A stretch of DNA of 64,000 nucleotides from Acaryochloris sp. CCMEE 5410 (GCF_000238775.2 NZ_AFEJ02000001.1:2790001-2854000); one strand, 5' to 3'; shown: positions 1-8,090, counted from the first letter of the stretch. Notes: generated by a model from the sequence alone, not told the origin. A program made the numbers and translations.

Positions 1-204
1 TACTTTGAACCGGAATTACATCAGGCATTACGTCTCAAAGCAGCATCGACCGATCGCACGGTATCGGATCTCGTGAATGAGGCCGTCCGTCTAGCTTTAC
101 AAGACGACCAAGAAGATCTAGCGGCTTTTGATGAACGAGAACAAGAGCCTACGATGACCTATGAAGAACTGCTAAATGATTTGAAAACAAATGGCAAATT
201 ATAA
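1..204 (+). CDS. RHH/CopG-like antitoxin (5' partial)
   Basis: The open frame enters from the left window edge and ends with TAA at 202-204, giving 67 visible residues. It carries a short strand-helix pattern (FEPELHQALRLKAA, then TVSDLVNEAVRLAL) typical of ribbon-helix-helix antitoxins, followed by an acidic tail (EDLAAFDEREQEPTMTYEEL) that would bind the toxin. Its last 14 bases overlap the start of the RelE/ParE toxin gene at 191, the usual translational coupling of type II pairs. Role inferred: neutralises the toxin and represses the shared promoter, which lies outside the window. The N-terminus is missing, so exact family is uncertain. Confidence 0.8.
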   Translation, partial: YFEPELHQALRLKAASTDRTVSDLVNEAVRLALQDDQEDLAAFDEREQEPTMTYEELLNDLKTNGKL

Positions 205-451
205 GATCGTTTTCAAGCGATCTGTTGCCAAAGATCTGCGCCGTATTTCTAATCAGGATGTTACTAGAATTCTCAATCGGATTGAATCCCTTGCCGTTGA
301 TCCTCGGCTAGGGGCAGAAAAACTATCTGGGCAGGAGAGGTATCGCATCCGACAAGGCGTTTACCGGATCATTTACGAGATTGTCGACCAAGCATTAATC
401 GTAGTTGTTGTTAAAGTTGGCCACAGACGCGATGTGTACAAGAATCGCTAA
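191..451 (+). CDS. RelE/ParE-family toxin
   Basis: An 86-residue basic protein with the RelE/ParE fold signature: an N-terminal strand (YKIVFKRSVAKDLRRI), a helical pair, then SGQERYRIRQGVYRIIYEI and a C-terminal VGHRRDVYKNR. The Arg-rich GxYRIIYEI and GHRRDVY motifs are the family hallmarks. RelE-type toxins cleave mRNA at the ribosome, ParE types poison gyrase; sequence alone does not decide which. The start overlaps the upstream antitoxin by 14 bases in another frame. The gene looks intact, so the pair is probably functional. Confidence 0.88.
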   Translation: MANYKIVFKRSVAKDLRRISNQDVTRILNRIESLAVDPRLGAEKLSGQERYRIRQGVYRIIYEIVDQALIVVVVKVGHRRDVYKNR

Positions 452-481
452 TAGCACTTTCAGGTAATTCAGGAGAGAGTG

Positions 482-877
482 ATGGCTGGAACAGATATTA
501 AAACTCACCCCATTCATCTGGGGTTGGGTGCAACGGCAGAAGCTGAACCCGTATTTACAGGGTCGATGGAATGGTATATCGACTATGCTAAACGCCATGA
601 TTCTGACGGTTCCGAAGGGCGCTTAGTCAGTATGCACTCCTTCTCGGAGGCTTGGGATGTTTGGGAGATGCATCCGCAGGGCAGTGAGGTCGTCCTGTGT
701 ATTACGGGAACGGTGACGCTGCATCAAGAAGAGGCAGAGGGTTCTGTGACCACCACCCTTAGTCCTGGCGAATATGCCATTAATCAGCCTGGTGTTTGGC
801 ATACTGCCGATGTCGAGGAAGCAGCGACGGTGTTATTTATCACTTCCGGTATCGGCACCCAAATTCGGCCCCGGTAG
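482..877 (+). CDS. Cupin-domain protein
   Basis: A 131-residue single-domain cupin. The metal-binding motif 1 region reads EMHPQGSEVVLCITGTVTLHQ and the motif 2 region has PGVWHTADV, so the barrel and candidate metal ligands are visible. ATG at 482 is preferred over GTG at 479 because AGGAG lies 7-11 bases upstream. It starts about 30 bases after the toxin stop, so it could share the transcript, but nothing links it functionally to the toxin pair. Substrate is unknown; small stand-alone cupins include isomerases, dioxygenases and sugar-binding proteins. Confidence 0.75.
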   Translation: MAGTDIKTHPIHLGLGATAEAEPVFTGSMEWYIDYAKRHDSDGSEGRLVSMHSFSEAWDVWEMHPQGSEVVLCITGTVTLHQEEAEGSVTTTLSPGEYAINQPGVWHTADVEEAATVLFITSGIGTQIRPR

Positions 878-885
878 ATTGGCAC

Positions 886-1275
886 TTACAACACCTGACT
901 GGCAATCAGACCCATGCCGATCAAAGAGCCACCAAAGGCAAAGCTGCGCACCACGGGCACGCCAAAAACATATAGGGGTAAATAGACCACTCGACTCAAA
1001 AAATAGAGCCACGCCCCCACGGCACTGACGCCATTGGTATGGCCTGTGGCCTGCACCAGCAGCAATAAACCCAATGCCCAAGGCAAGGTCTCTTTGAAAT
1101 TATGGTTGGCTCGCTCGCCTCGAATGCCATAGGTATTCTGGCGAGGGGGTAAATTATCGCGGGGACCGAGCAGAACCATCGGCCCAACTTCAAAAATCCT
1201 GGTCATTGAACCAATACTAAGGTGAATCATGGCCAAGATCAGCGTCAGCAAGAAAACGGTTGTTTCGGGAGTCAT
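886..1275 (-). CDS. MAPEG-family membrane protein
   Basis: A 129-residue protein with four hydrophobic helices and the MAPEG-like stretch GERANHNFKETLPWALG after the first loop. MAPEG proteins are small integral membrane enzymes, several of which use glutathione to conjugate or reduce lipid-derived electrophiles; the substrate here is unknown. The gene converges on the cupin gene with 8 bases between stops. A second MAPEG gene lies 1.75 kb away (3027), beyond an SRPBCC gene and a LysR regulator, suggesting a local lipid or redox-stress cluster. Confidence 0.8.
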   Translation of the reverse strand: MTPETTVFLLTLILAMIHLSIGSMTRIFEVGPMVLLGPRDNLPPRQNTYGIRGERANHNFKETLPWALGLLLLVQATGHTNGVSAVGAWLYFLSRVVYLPLYVFGVPVVRSFAFGGSLIGMGLIASQVL

Positions 1276-1317
1276 CGTTATCAGGAGTATAGGGTTGATT
1301 CAAACGTTGTCACGGTC

Positions 1318-1785
1318 TTAGGCCGCAGTGACGACTTGACCTTGCGTGACATAAGCATCATTGCCTTCCAGGAGGGCATGGAGCATTCCTGCAAATTTAG
1401 GTTTCATCATGGGGAGCATCAGCTTGCCGAGTAGCCCCAACTTCGGTTCAAAGTCCATACTCATGCTGACTTCAGTTCGATTCGCCATGACTTTACGGAA
1501 GCGTAAGGTTGCTTTTGCGCTTTTCAGGGGCATGGTTCCCTCATAGATATTGAAGGTCATCCGCTGGTAGGGAATATACTCAACGACTTCTTCGCGAATC
1601 CAGTTATTGCCGTCCTTGAGGTCGCACTGCCGCTTGGCTCCTTGCCCTTTCGGGAGAGAATCTTCAAGGAGATGGGAATGGGTAAGGTTGGGATTGAATT
1701 GGTAGATATTGCCAAAGTCATCCCAACTCTCCCAAACCTTTTCGAGGGAGGCATAGATGGTTCGATATACGGTCACATTCGCCAT
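1318..1785 (-). CDS. SRPBCC-family protein
   Basis: A 155-residue protein with the START/Bet v 1-like (SRPBCC) pattern: it begins MANVTVYRTIYASLEKVWES, has the characteristic W-x-x-F-x-x (WDDFGNIYQFNPNLTHSHLLED), alternating strands and a long C-terminal helix. Such proteins bind hydrophobic ligands in a deep pocket. The ATG at 1785 is chosen because AGGAG precedes it by 8-12 bases; an upstream in-frame extension to 1869 has no such site. It is divergent from the LysR gene at 1930, with a palindrome in between, so it is a likely target of that regulator. Ligand unknown. Confidence 0.8.
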   Translation of the reverse strand: MANVTVYRTIYASLEKVWESWDDFGNIYQFNPNLTHSHLLEDSLPKGQGAKRQCDLKDGNNWIREEVVEYIPYQRMTFNIYEGTMPLKSAKATLRFRKVMANRTEVSMSMDFEPKLGLLGKLMLPMMKPKFAGMLHALLEGNDAYVTQGQVVTAA

Positions 1786-1812
1786 GATGATGCTCCTATG
1801 CAGGCTGAGAAG

Positions 1813-1832
1813 ATCAACCGATTGGGGTTGAT
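1813..1832. promoter_or_regulatory. Palindrome in SRPBCC/LysR divergent region, candidate LysR operator
   Basis: A perfect inverted repeat with 7-base arms, ATCAACC and GGTTGAT, around a 6-base spacer. It contains the T-N11-A geometry typical of LysR-type binding sites and lies 28-47 bases upstream of the SRPBCC start and about 100 bases upstream of the LysR start. Position and symmetry suggest an operator; binding is inferred. Confidence 0.5.
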
Positions 1833-1929
1833 AGTGCCAACTGGCTTTCCTTCGATAGTATGTAATCATTCCTGCATTGAGAAGTCTAAAACAAGCACCC
1901 TATCGTTGCATAAATGCACCAGAGGAATC

Positions 1930-2823
1930 ATGAACTGGGATGATTTGAGAATTTTTTTAGCGATTGCCCGTCAAGGGTCAGCTCGGGCTGCTGCTGCCAA
2001 GCTGGGGGTTCACCACTCCACCATCACGCGTCGAATTGATGCTTTTGAATCCACCCAGAGAACGCGACTCTTTGATCGGTTACCGAGCGGCTATGCCCTG
2101 ACCCTAGCGGGGGAAGAGCTACTGGCAGGGGCGACTCGGGTTGAAGACGAGATGAATGGCATTGAACGCCATATCCTCGGGCAAGATATTCAGCTACGGG
2201 GCAATCTTCGCGTCACGATGCCAGATGCTTTAGCAGTTCATTTCCTCATGCCAGATTTGGTCTGCTTTATGGAGACTTATCCAGAGGTGAACTTGGAAGT
2301 CCTGATTTCCTATGAGGTCTATAACCTCACCAAGCGAGAAGCGGATGTTGCCATTCGCGTCACCGAAAACCCGCCTGAACATTTGGTGGGGCGAAAAGTG
2401 GGATGTTATCACTGTGCCAACTATGCATCTGTAGATTATTTAGCAGCCCATGCACTGCCCGAGAATACGGAAGGGGCTTATTGGATTGGTTGGGATGCAC
2501 CCACCCCCTATCCAGACTGGGTGCGCAAAAGTGAGTTTCCCCATATTCCAGTGCGGGGGCGATTCAATAATGCGATCGCACAACTCGCAGCAGCCAAAGC
2601 CGGTCTGGGACTTGCCCGTATCCCTTGTTTTTTAGGCGATCCAGAACCCACCCTAAAACGAGTTCCTCCCGGTCAGAGTGCCCCCTGCCATGACGTCTGG
2701 ATTTTGACCCATAAAGATCTGATCTCAACAGTACGCATCCAAACCTTTATGGACTGTATGTCCAAAGCCTTTCAGCAAAAACAGGATTTATTAGAAGGGC
2801 GTTGTCCTGACCTCTCCGCTTAA
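1930..2823 (+). CDS. LysR-family transcriptional regulator
   Basis: A 297-residue protein starting MNWDDLRIFLAIARQGS, with a winged helix-turn-helix at residues 1-60 (AAAAKLGVHHSTITRRIDAFE) and a periplasmic-binding-like effector domain from about 90 (LRVTMPDALAVHFLMPDLV). The frame is open further upstream but this ATG gives the standard LysR N-terminus and has AGAGGA just before it. It is divergent from the SRPBCC gene, the classic arrangement in which the regulator controls its neighbour. The effector ligand is unknown. Confidence 0.93.
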   Translation: MNWDDLRIFLAIARQGSARAAAAKLGVHHSTITRRIDAFESTQRTRLFDRLPSGYALTLAGEELLAGATRVEDEMNGIERHILGQDIQLRGNLRVTMPDALAVHFLMPDLVCFMETYPEVNLEVLISYEVYNLTKREADVAIRVTENPPEHLVGRKVGCYHCANYASVDYLAAHALPENTEGAYWIGWDAPTPYPDWVRKSEFPHIPVRGRFNNAIAQLAAAKAGLGLARIPCFLGDPEPTLKRVPPGQSAPCHDVWILTHKDLISTVRIQTFMDCMSKAFQQKQDLLEGRCPDLSA

Positions 2824-3026
2824 TTGCCAATCGGTGAAACAGTACCCAATCGAGGACTGGTCGCGATGGGCTACGACTCCTAAGCTGAGTTTGCAAGAGC
2901 CTTAGCTCTGTCTAGATGTGATGCACTAAGACGATTCAGCCTAATTTGCTTCTGGGTTTTCTAAGCCTGATCACCGAACTATCGACCCTTCATTGATGTC
3001 CCTTTCGCCTATGGAGACCATAAACC

Positions 3027-3476
3027 ATGAATCAACAGGCTATTTTTGCCCCCATTTTTGTGATGTTTTTACTAACGTTGACGGTCTGGATCTATATGTA
3101 TGCCCGTCGCATTCCCTTCATCATCAAAAATAACTTCCCCCCTGAAAAAATGCGGCCCCTAGAATTTGCCCGAATCTCTCCACCTAGCGTCTCTAATCCT
3201 TCGGACAATCTCAAAAACCTCTTTGAGTTACCCGTGCTGTTTTACGCCCTCGGCAATTACCTATTTATGACCCGCCAAGTCGATGGGTTCTATGTGTTCT
3301 TAGCTTGGATATTCGCGGGTTTTCGAATTTTGCACAGCCTGGTTCACTGTACAATTAACCGAGTTTTGCTGCGGTTCTATCTCTATCTGGCCGCTGCCGT
3401 CGCCCTATGGTTGATGATTTTGCGGGCAGGCTGGCAATATCTCATACCAAATCCGATTTATATAACTCCGATATAA
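3027..3476 (+). CDS. MAPEG-family protein, C-terminus altered by IS insertion
   Basis: A 149-residue four-helix membrane protein with MAPEG features: NNFPPEKMRPLEFARISPP, then SDNLKNLFELPVLFYALG and a conserved RILHSLVHCTINRVLLRF segment. An IS630-type element is inserted after codon 140; the IS supplies the last nine residues (PNPIYITPI) and the stop codon. Removing the IS and one TA copy restores an in-frame end reading SVASDTCPKND, giving 151 residues. Only the extreme C-terminus has changed, so the protein may still work. Substrate unknown; compare the MAPEG gene at 886-1275. Confidence 0.85.
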   Translation: MNQQAIFAPIFVMFLLTLTVWIYMYARRIPFIIKNNFPPEKMRPLEFARISPPSVSNPSDNLKNLFELPVLFYALGNYLFMTRQVDGFYVFLAWIFAGFRILHSLVHCTINRVLLRFYLYLAAAVALWLMILRAGWQYLIPNPIYITPI

Positions 3477-3490
3477 TGCATAATTAGAGA

Positions 3491-3994
3491 ATGCCAAGAA
3501 AACTATATCTCGAACCTCATTTTTCGCCCGAGGAGCTGAAGTCTCATTATCGAGCCAGCCAAGACCCAGTAGAATCGCGCCGCTGGCATCTACTATGGCT
3601 CGTCAGTGAGCAAACAACGCTAACTCAAGCAGCCCAAGTGGTCGGTCTCAACTACGATTACGCTCGAGAAATCGTCAGGGAGTATAACCACAATGGCGCC
3701 CATGGGTTACGCAACCGACGCAAAGATAAGCGACCTCATCAATCTCGCAGTCTTCTCACTCAAGACCAATGTGCACAATTGTTGACTCGTCTACAAACCC
3801 CACCCACCGACGGTGGTCTATGGAACGGACCTAAAGTAGCCCAGGTCATCGCTCAGATGACCGGAGTCGAGAAGGTGTGGCCCCAACGCGGTTGGGACTA
3901 TCTCAAGCGATTGGAGCAGTCCCTGCAATGCCCACGTCCTCACCACCGTAAAGGTAAACCAGAGGCCCAAGCCGCTTTTAAAAAAACTGCCTGA
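3491..3994 (+). CDS. IS630 transposase, N-terminal frame
   Basis: A 167-residue frame with helix-turn-helix DNA-binding segments (TTLTQAAQVVGLNYDYAREIVREY), a basic linker and the winged region up to EAQAAFKK. It ends shortly after a run of seven A at 3980-3986. The continuing transposase sequence is one frame over (+1, or equally -2), so a frameshift or transcriptional slippage on the A run would join the halves. Whether this is programmed or a mutation cannot be told from one copy. Confidence 0.85.
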   Translation: MPRKLYLEPHFSPEELKSHYRASQDPVESRRWHLLWLVSEQTTLTQAAQVVGLNYDYAREIVREYNHNGAHGLRNRRKDKRPHQSRSLLTQDQCAQLLTRLQTPPTDGGLWNGPKVAQVIAQMTGVEKVWPQRGWDYLKRLEQSLQCPRPHHRKGKPEAQAAFKKTA

Positions 3995-4007
3995 GTACAA
4001 AGCAGAA

Positions 4008-4550
4008 TTGGAGCGACGCTACCCTAATGCTCAGGTCGAAGTTTGGTCTTTTGATGAACATCGTTTAGGCCTTAAACCCATTATTCGAAAGATTTGGGCA
4101 CCTGTGGGTCAGCGTCCGATTGCTGAGGTGGACCATCGCTATGAATGGACCTATCTATACGGATTCGTTCATCCCGCAACTGGCAATACCGAATGGTTCA
4201 TTCTGCCTCGGGTCAATGGAGAATGGTTTAATCAAGCCCTACAAAGCTTTGCTCAGCAAGTTGGAGCGGGAAAGCACAAACAGATTCTTCTCGTTCTCGA
4301 TGGAGCCGGATGGCATACCTGTAAAAATCGGGTGGTACCTAAAGGCATTCATCTGAAGGTTTTACCCCCCTATTCTCCAGAGCTTCAGCCCGCTGAACGG
4401 TTGTGGCGGCTAGCGGACGAACCACTGGCCAATCGATGCTTTGAGACCCTGGATGAGTTGGAAGATGTGCTCGAGCAGCGCTGTCGAACTTTAATGACCA
4501 TGCAATCAGACATTAAAGCTCTCACTCACTACCATTGGTGGCCAGCTTGA
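4008..4550 (+). CDS. IS630 transposase, catalytic (DDE) frame
   Basis: The C-terminal half of the transposase. The three catalytic acids are visible in VWSFDEHRLGLKP (first Asp), LLVLDGAGWH (second Asp) and LQPAERLWR (Glu), followed by the usual tryptophan-rich end. Coherent coding in this frame extends back to the A run at about 3981 (reading KKLPEYKAELERRYP), so the TTG at 4008 is probably not a real start; the product is expected as a fusion with the preceding frame. Confidence 0.85.
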   Translation: MERRYPNAQVEVWSFDEHRLGLKPIIRKIWAPVGQRPIAEVDHRYEWTYLYGFVHPATGNTEWFILPRVNGEWFNQALQSFAQQVGAGKHKQILLVLDGAGWHTCKNRVVPKGIHLKVLPPYSPELQPAERLWRLADEPLANRCFETLDELEDVLEQRCRTLMTMQSDIKALTHYHWWPA

Positions 4551-4700
4551 CAGATAAGATATTTCGGGGGTTAATGAGTCGGATTTGGTATCAGTAGCGT
4601 CTGATACCTGTCCCAAAAACGACTGAGCATTCTCAGACAAATGCGTCAAAATTGAAAAAAGATAGCACACCTAAAATTGCAGAGTAGGTTTGGTACGGAT

Positions 4701-5141
4701 ATGACTGCATTACCCCAAGGCAAGCTACGCAAAACCCATCACTTTGCCCTAAATGTCAAAGACCTACAAACCTCCCGGCATTTTTATGGCACTATTTTGG
4801 GCCTGCATGAACTGACGGGTTCTGAAGTTCCAGCAACCCTTGTCGAACTTGTGAAACAGGGGCGGATTAGTAACTTCGTCACCCCGGATGGGTGGGTTTT
4901 AGACCTCTTCTGGGAGCCTGATTTATCTCCTCCCAATCCAGATCCAGAACAGCAGTTTACCCGCGCCAATCACTTGGCCTTTGATATTGCCCCCGACGCC
5001 TTCGACGAGGCCGTACAGGTTTTGCAGGCGAATCAAGTTGCGATCGCACAAGGCCCCGTTACCCGACCCACCGGGCGGGGCATTTATTTCTATGACCCCG
5101 ACGGGTTCTTACTTGAAATCCGCTGTGATCCAGCAGACTAG
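4701..5141 (+). CDS. VOC (glyoxalase/dioxygenase-fold) protein
   Basis: A 146-residue vicinal-oxygen-chelate protein. Two beta-alpha-beta-beta-beta modules are visible: THHFALNVKDLQTSRHFYGTI at the start and NHLAFDIAPDAFDEAV in the middle, ending with GIYFYDPDGFLLEIRCD. His in HHFAL, His in NHLAF and Glu in LLEIR are candidate metal ligands. ATG at 4701 is preferred to the TTG at 4677. The stop codon overlaps that of the convergent aminotransferase gene (5138-5141). Substrate unknown. Confidence 0.82.
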   Translation: MTALPQGKLRKTHHFALNVKDLQTSRHFYGTILGLHELTGSEVPATLVELVKQGRISNFVTPDGWVLDLFWEPDLSPPNPDPEQQFTRANHLAFDIAPDAFDEAVQVLQANQVAIAQGPVTRPTGRGIYFYDPDGFLLEIRCDPAD

Positions 5142-6283
5142 CGATTCAAAGTGTACTTAAAGGCATCCAAAACCATATGGACATTTTCAGGACGGCTATT
5201 AAAGCCCATCAGTCCAATTCGCCAGGCCTTGCCAGCCAGTTCTCCTAACCCATTACCAATTTCGATATTAAAGTTTTTCAAGAACTGCTGGGTGATGGCT
5301 TTACCATCCACTCCATCTGGAATCCGCACTGTAATTAACGAAGGCAGTCGGTGCTGACGTTCCACATAGCACTCCATACCCAGAGAAGCTAACCCCTCCC
5401 ACATCAACTCGGCATTGGCTTGATGTCGCGCCCAGCGTTCCGCGAGTCCTTCTTCGGCAATCAGACGAAGGGCTTCCCGAAAGCCGTAGATCATATTAAT
5501 AGGTGCCGTATGGTGATAGGTCCGCTCCGACCCCCAATATTTGCCCACCATCGACATATCTAAATACCAGTTGGGCACTTTTTTCTCTCGCTGGTTGAGC
5601 TTCTCCACCGCGCGAGACCCTAAGGTGAACGGACTAATTCCCGGTGGGCAGCTCAGACATTTTTGGCTACCGCTATAGGCCATATCCACACCCCACTCAT
5701 CCAAAAACAGAGGTAAGCCCCCTAAGCTAGTCACCGTATCTGCCAACAGCAAACAATCATATTCTCGACACAAGTCGCCCACCCCTTCCAGTGGTTGACA
5801 GGCCCCCGTAGATGTTTCCGCATGAACCAGCCCCAAAACCTTGGGACGATGCTCTTCCAGGCCAGCTTTCAATTCATCTAGAGAAAAGACTTCCCCCCAG
5901 GGTTTATCGATACGACGCACATCCGCCCCATAACGTCCAGCCATATCCATCATTCGATGACCGAAATAGCCATTGACACCCACTAAAACCACATCTCCTG
6001 GTTCGACAGTATTGGCCAAAGTGGCTTCCATAGCCGCGCTTCCCGTCGCGCTGACCGGAATCGTGGTTGGGTTCTCCGTTTGCCAAGCATATTTAAGCAG
6101 AGACTGGACTTCATTCATCAGCTCAATAAAGCAGGGATCCAAGTGCCCCACTTGGCGCATTCCCAACGCTTGTAAAACTCTGGGATGGGCGTTGGACGGC
6201 CCCGGCCCCATTAATAGACGGGGCGGAACATCTAGCTGAGCGGTTTGCTGACGATGGGTCTCATTGATGGCAACGTTGGTCAT
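5138..6283 (-). CDS. Alanine/serine-glyoxylate aminotransferase (class V)
   Basis: A 381-residue class V PLP enzyme. It opens with RLLMGPGPSNAHPRVLQALG, the alanine-glyoxylate aminotransferase signature; Asp182 (LLLADTVTSLGG) contacts the PLP ring nitrogen and Lys208 (YSGSQKCLSCPPG) forms the Schiff base. It converts glyoxylate to glycine using alanine or serine as donor, in photorespiration, fitting an oxygenic phototroph. Older annotations called cyanobacterial homologues a small soluble hydrogenase subunit; the motifs clearly show an aminotransferase. Donor preference is not visible. Stop codons overlap those of the convergent VOC gene. Confidence 0.93.
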   Translation of the reverse strand: MTNVAINETHRQQTAQLDVPPRLLMGPGPSNAHPRVLQALGMRQVGHLDPCFIELMNEVQSLLKYAWQTENPTTIPVSATGSAAMEATLANTVEPGDVVLVGVNGYFGHRMMDMAGRYGADVRRIDKPWGEVFSLDELKAGLEEHRPKVLGLVHAETSTGACQPLEGVGDLCREYDCLLLADTVTSLGGLPLFLDEWGVDMAYSGSQKCLSCPPGISPFTLGSRAVEKLNQREKKVPNWYLDMSMVGKYWGSERTYHHTAPINMIYGFREALRLIAEEGLAERWARHQANAELMWEGLASLGMECYVERQHRLPSLITVRIPDGVDGKAITQQFLKNFNIEIGNGLGELAGKAWRIGLMGFNSRPENVHMVLDAFKYTLNR

Positions 6284-6552
6284 AGGAATGGGCCGGAATA
6301 GGTATGAAGAGGGTCAAGCGATCAGGCTGATCCAGCAATGGTCATGGATGGCCCCATAGGGCAACATCCCGATTCAGGGTCAGTGATAGTGCATTTAAGA
6401 CGTGGCAGTCTGAAAACGACGCTTGGATCTTAAGCATGCTTTGCATATCCTACAATCAATCAGTCCTCGTGCCCGCAGAGTTTCTAGGCTGCTTGTCTCG
6501 GGACGAGAGCATTATTGCTAGACTAGTAAGCAGTCCATTCTCGAGAAACTTT

Positions 6553-6783
6553 ATGTCTAAGCGCCCCACCATCGACACCACGCATATTATGCGGCGAGCT
6601 GAAGAATTGATTAGCGCTTCTTCCAATCGATACCGCATTACCGTGCAAGTTGCGAACCGGGCCAAAAAGCGTCGTCGCCGCGAGAATTTAGAAGACTTTG
6701 AAGATGCTGGCATGAAGTCCGTGATGCAAGCCATTATCGAAATGTCTGATGAACTGACGCAACCGGAGATTATTGGCGAGTGA
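6553..6783 (+). CDS. rpoZ: RNA polymerase omega subunit
   Basis: A 76-residue protein with the cyanobacterial omega pattern: [35 protein letters not shown], then an acidic helix and a conserved [12 protein letters not shown]. Omega helps assemble RNA polymerase by binding the beta-prime subunit and in cyanobacteria influences sigma factor use. The ATG at 6553 gives the family N-terminus (MSKRPTID); the frame is open upstream but that part is unlike omega. The stop overlaps the GTG start of the next gene by four bases, suggesting a small operon with 6780-7463 and 7473-7835. Confidence 0.93.
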   Translation: MSKRPTIDTTHIMRRAEELISASSNRYRITVQVANRAKKRRRRENLEDFEDAGMKSVMQAIIEMSDELTQPEIIGE

Positions 6784-7463
6784 CCCCTAACCTCACTCTG
6801 ATTCAGCGATCCAAGCGGGCACTTCTGTGTGCCTCCTTGGTCGCCAGCGGCTGGATGCTAGCCCAACCAGCGGTTGCCCAGCGCCTAAACGCCAAACTGG
6901 CAGCGGATGCGGTCTACTCTCAATTGCCGGAGTTACCGCAAGAGAACCAGTATGTGCGCCGCAAGGGTAATAAGCCTGCTCCCAATAGCACGTTGGTCAG
7001 TCGACTAATTCGGTATCACACCCAGGTCAAGGGCCGATCACCTCAGTATCGGTTTGACTGGAAAATCACCCTAGCGGACTATCTAGGACTCCATGAAAAC
7101 TTGCGAGAGGAAGAATATCCGGGGCAGTCGTACTTAAAGACGAATCCCATGGAGAGCGATCGCAAGTTGATTCGCCAGTTCACCCGCCAGCAGCGCCTGG
7201 CATTAACTCAAGCCCTTAGCGATCTATATGCGAGTCAAGTCCCCCAGCAGGCAGCCCCTCCACCAGAGAAACAACAGCCGGAGCCACCCAAGCCTGCGGC
7301 AGCCCCAGATCCAGAACCGATCTCTCGTCCCAAACTCATTCCCTTACCTGGTTCGGGCAGCGCCGATCTCTTACGACCTCAAACAACGCCCAAATCCACC
7401 TCACCTCAGTCCACTACCCCCACTCGCAAGCCTACAGGTGAGGCACAAAAGCTCACATTTTAA
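6780..7463 (+). CDS. Exported proline-rich hypothetical protein
   Basis: A 227-residue protein starting with GTG inside a GTGA overlap with the rpoZ stop. Residues 1-34 form a signal peptide (basic start, hydrophobic [18 protein letters not shown] core ending AxA-type). A compact region follows (residues 35-155, including YQV-type strands and [18 protein letters not shown]), then a proline/threonine-rich tail from about 158. I do not recognise a named family. Location next to rpoZ, with a 9-base gap to the DUF1818 gene, suggests co-transcription. The tail may span the cell wall. Confidence 0.75.
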   Translation: MTPNLTLIQRSKRALLCASLVASGWMLAQPAVAQRLNAKLAADAVYSQLPELPQENQYVRRKGNKPAPNSTLVSRLIRYHTQVKGRSPQYRFDWKITLADYLGLHENLREEEYPGQSYLKTNPMESDRKLIRQFTRQQRLALTQALSDLYASQVPQQAAPPPEKQQPEPPKPAAAPDPEPISRPKLIPLPGSGSADLLRPQTTPKSTSPQSTTPTRKPTGEAQKLTF

Positions 7464-7472
7464 AGGCTAAGA

Positions 7473-7835
7473 ATGGACCGACAGCTCAAGGAGGGCAACG
7501 GTTGGCGCTTAGGGTGGCAGCCTCAGGCGGCGTTTTCCACCCTACTTGGCACCAATGAATGGGCGGTGGAGTTAACTACTGAAGAATTTGCTGATTTTCG
7601 TCGCCTGCTCTTACAACTCGTCGAGTCCATCTCCCAATTACAAGATCAATTGATGACCGAGGAAACCATTGCCTGTGAGGCGAGTAGTGATTTGGTTTGG
7701 CTAGAGGTGCAAGGCTATCCCCAGCAGTTTGCTCTCAGTTTTATCCTGTTGAATGGTCGCCGAGCAGAAGGGCATTGGTCTGCAGAGAGCACTGCTGAAT
7801 TGGTGGGCGCTATCCAAACAATTGAAGTCTTTTAA
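7473..7835 (+). CDS. DUF1818 family protein
   Basis: A 120-residue soluble protein matching the cyanobacterial DUF1818 pattern: KEGNGWRLGWQPQA at the N-terminus, WAVELTTEEFADFRRLLLQL in the middle, then LVWLEVQGYPQQFALSF and LNGRRAEGHW. The family is conserved across cyanobacteria and has no assigned function. It is the last gene of the apparent rpoZ operon and is followed by tRNA-Pro. Confidence 0.85.
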   Translation: MDRQLKEGNGWRLGWQPQAAFSTLLGTNEWAVELTTEEFADFRRLLLQLVESISQLQDQLMTEETIACEASSDLVWLEVQGYPQQFALSFILLNGRRAEGHWSAESTAELVGAIQTIEVF

Positions 7836-7867
7836 TCAGAGTTTTATGTTAGGCTTGTAAAGCAAAA

Positions 7868-7941
7868 CGGGGCGTAGCGCAGCTTGGTAGCGCACCACTT
7901 TGGGGTAGTGGGGGTCGTGGGTTCAAATCCCGCCGCTCCGA
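7868..7941 (+). tRNA. tRNA-Pro (GGG)
   Basis: A 74-base cloverleaf. The acceptor stem CGGGGCG pairs with CGCTCCG (one G-T), the D arm is GCGC...GCGC, the anticodon stem CCACT pairs with AGTGG around the loop TTGGGGT giving anticodon GGG (reads CCC, and CCU by wobble), and the T arm has GTTCAAATC. A is the discriminator base; CCA is not encoded, as in most cyanobacterial tRNAs. A terminator-like hairpin follows. Confidence 0.95.
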
Positions 7942-7950
7942 TTGGCTTAG

Positions 7951-7981
7951 AACCTCCTCTAGTAGGAGGTTTAATGATTTT
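7951..7981 (+). terminator. Hairpin after tRNA-Pro
   Basis: AACCTCCT and AGGAGGTT form an 8-bp stem around a short loop, followed by a T-rich stretch (TAATGATTTT). It lies 10 bases after the tRNA and probably ends that transcript. Confidence 0.6.
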
Positions 7982-8046
7982 AAACGGCCTTCAATCGCAA
8001 CTTTTCAACAAGAAAGAAACGCATCATTCTCAGATAGAAAAGTTAA

Positions 8047-8090
8047 AGGGTCAACCTACTATTCTGGTTATAAGATCAGGGGTTGACCCT
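8047..8090. repeat. Inverted repeat between tRNA-Pro and glgC
   Basis: AGGGTCAACC and GGTTGACCCT form perfect 10-base arms separated by about 24 bases. Part of the motif (AGAGGGTCAA) recurs at about 8122 just before the glgC stop. It may be a transcript end structure for glgC or a small dispersed repeat. Confidence 0.5.

Larger units (their letters stand above)
3445..4590. mobile_element. IS630-family insertion sequence
   Basis: A complete element of about 1.14 kb. The terminal inverted repeats are CCAAATCCGA at 3447-3456 and its complement at 4579-4588, flanked by TA at 3445-3446 and 4589-4590, the expected IS630/Tc1 target duplication. It encodes a DDE transposase in two frames. It sits in the 3' end of the second MAPEG gene. 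The perfect ends suggest a fairly recent insertion. Confidence 0.93.

Noticed and set aside
1642-1929. 96-codon N-terminal extension of the LysR gene
   Set aside because: It overlaps the SRPBCC gene on the other strand and is unlike LysR; the ATG at 1930 gives the standard start.
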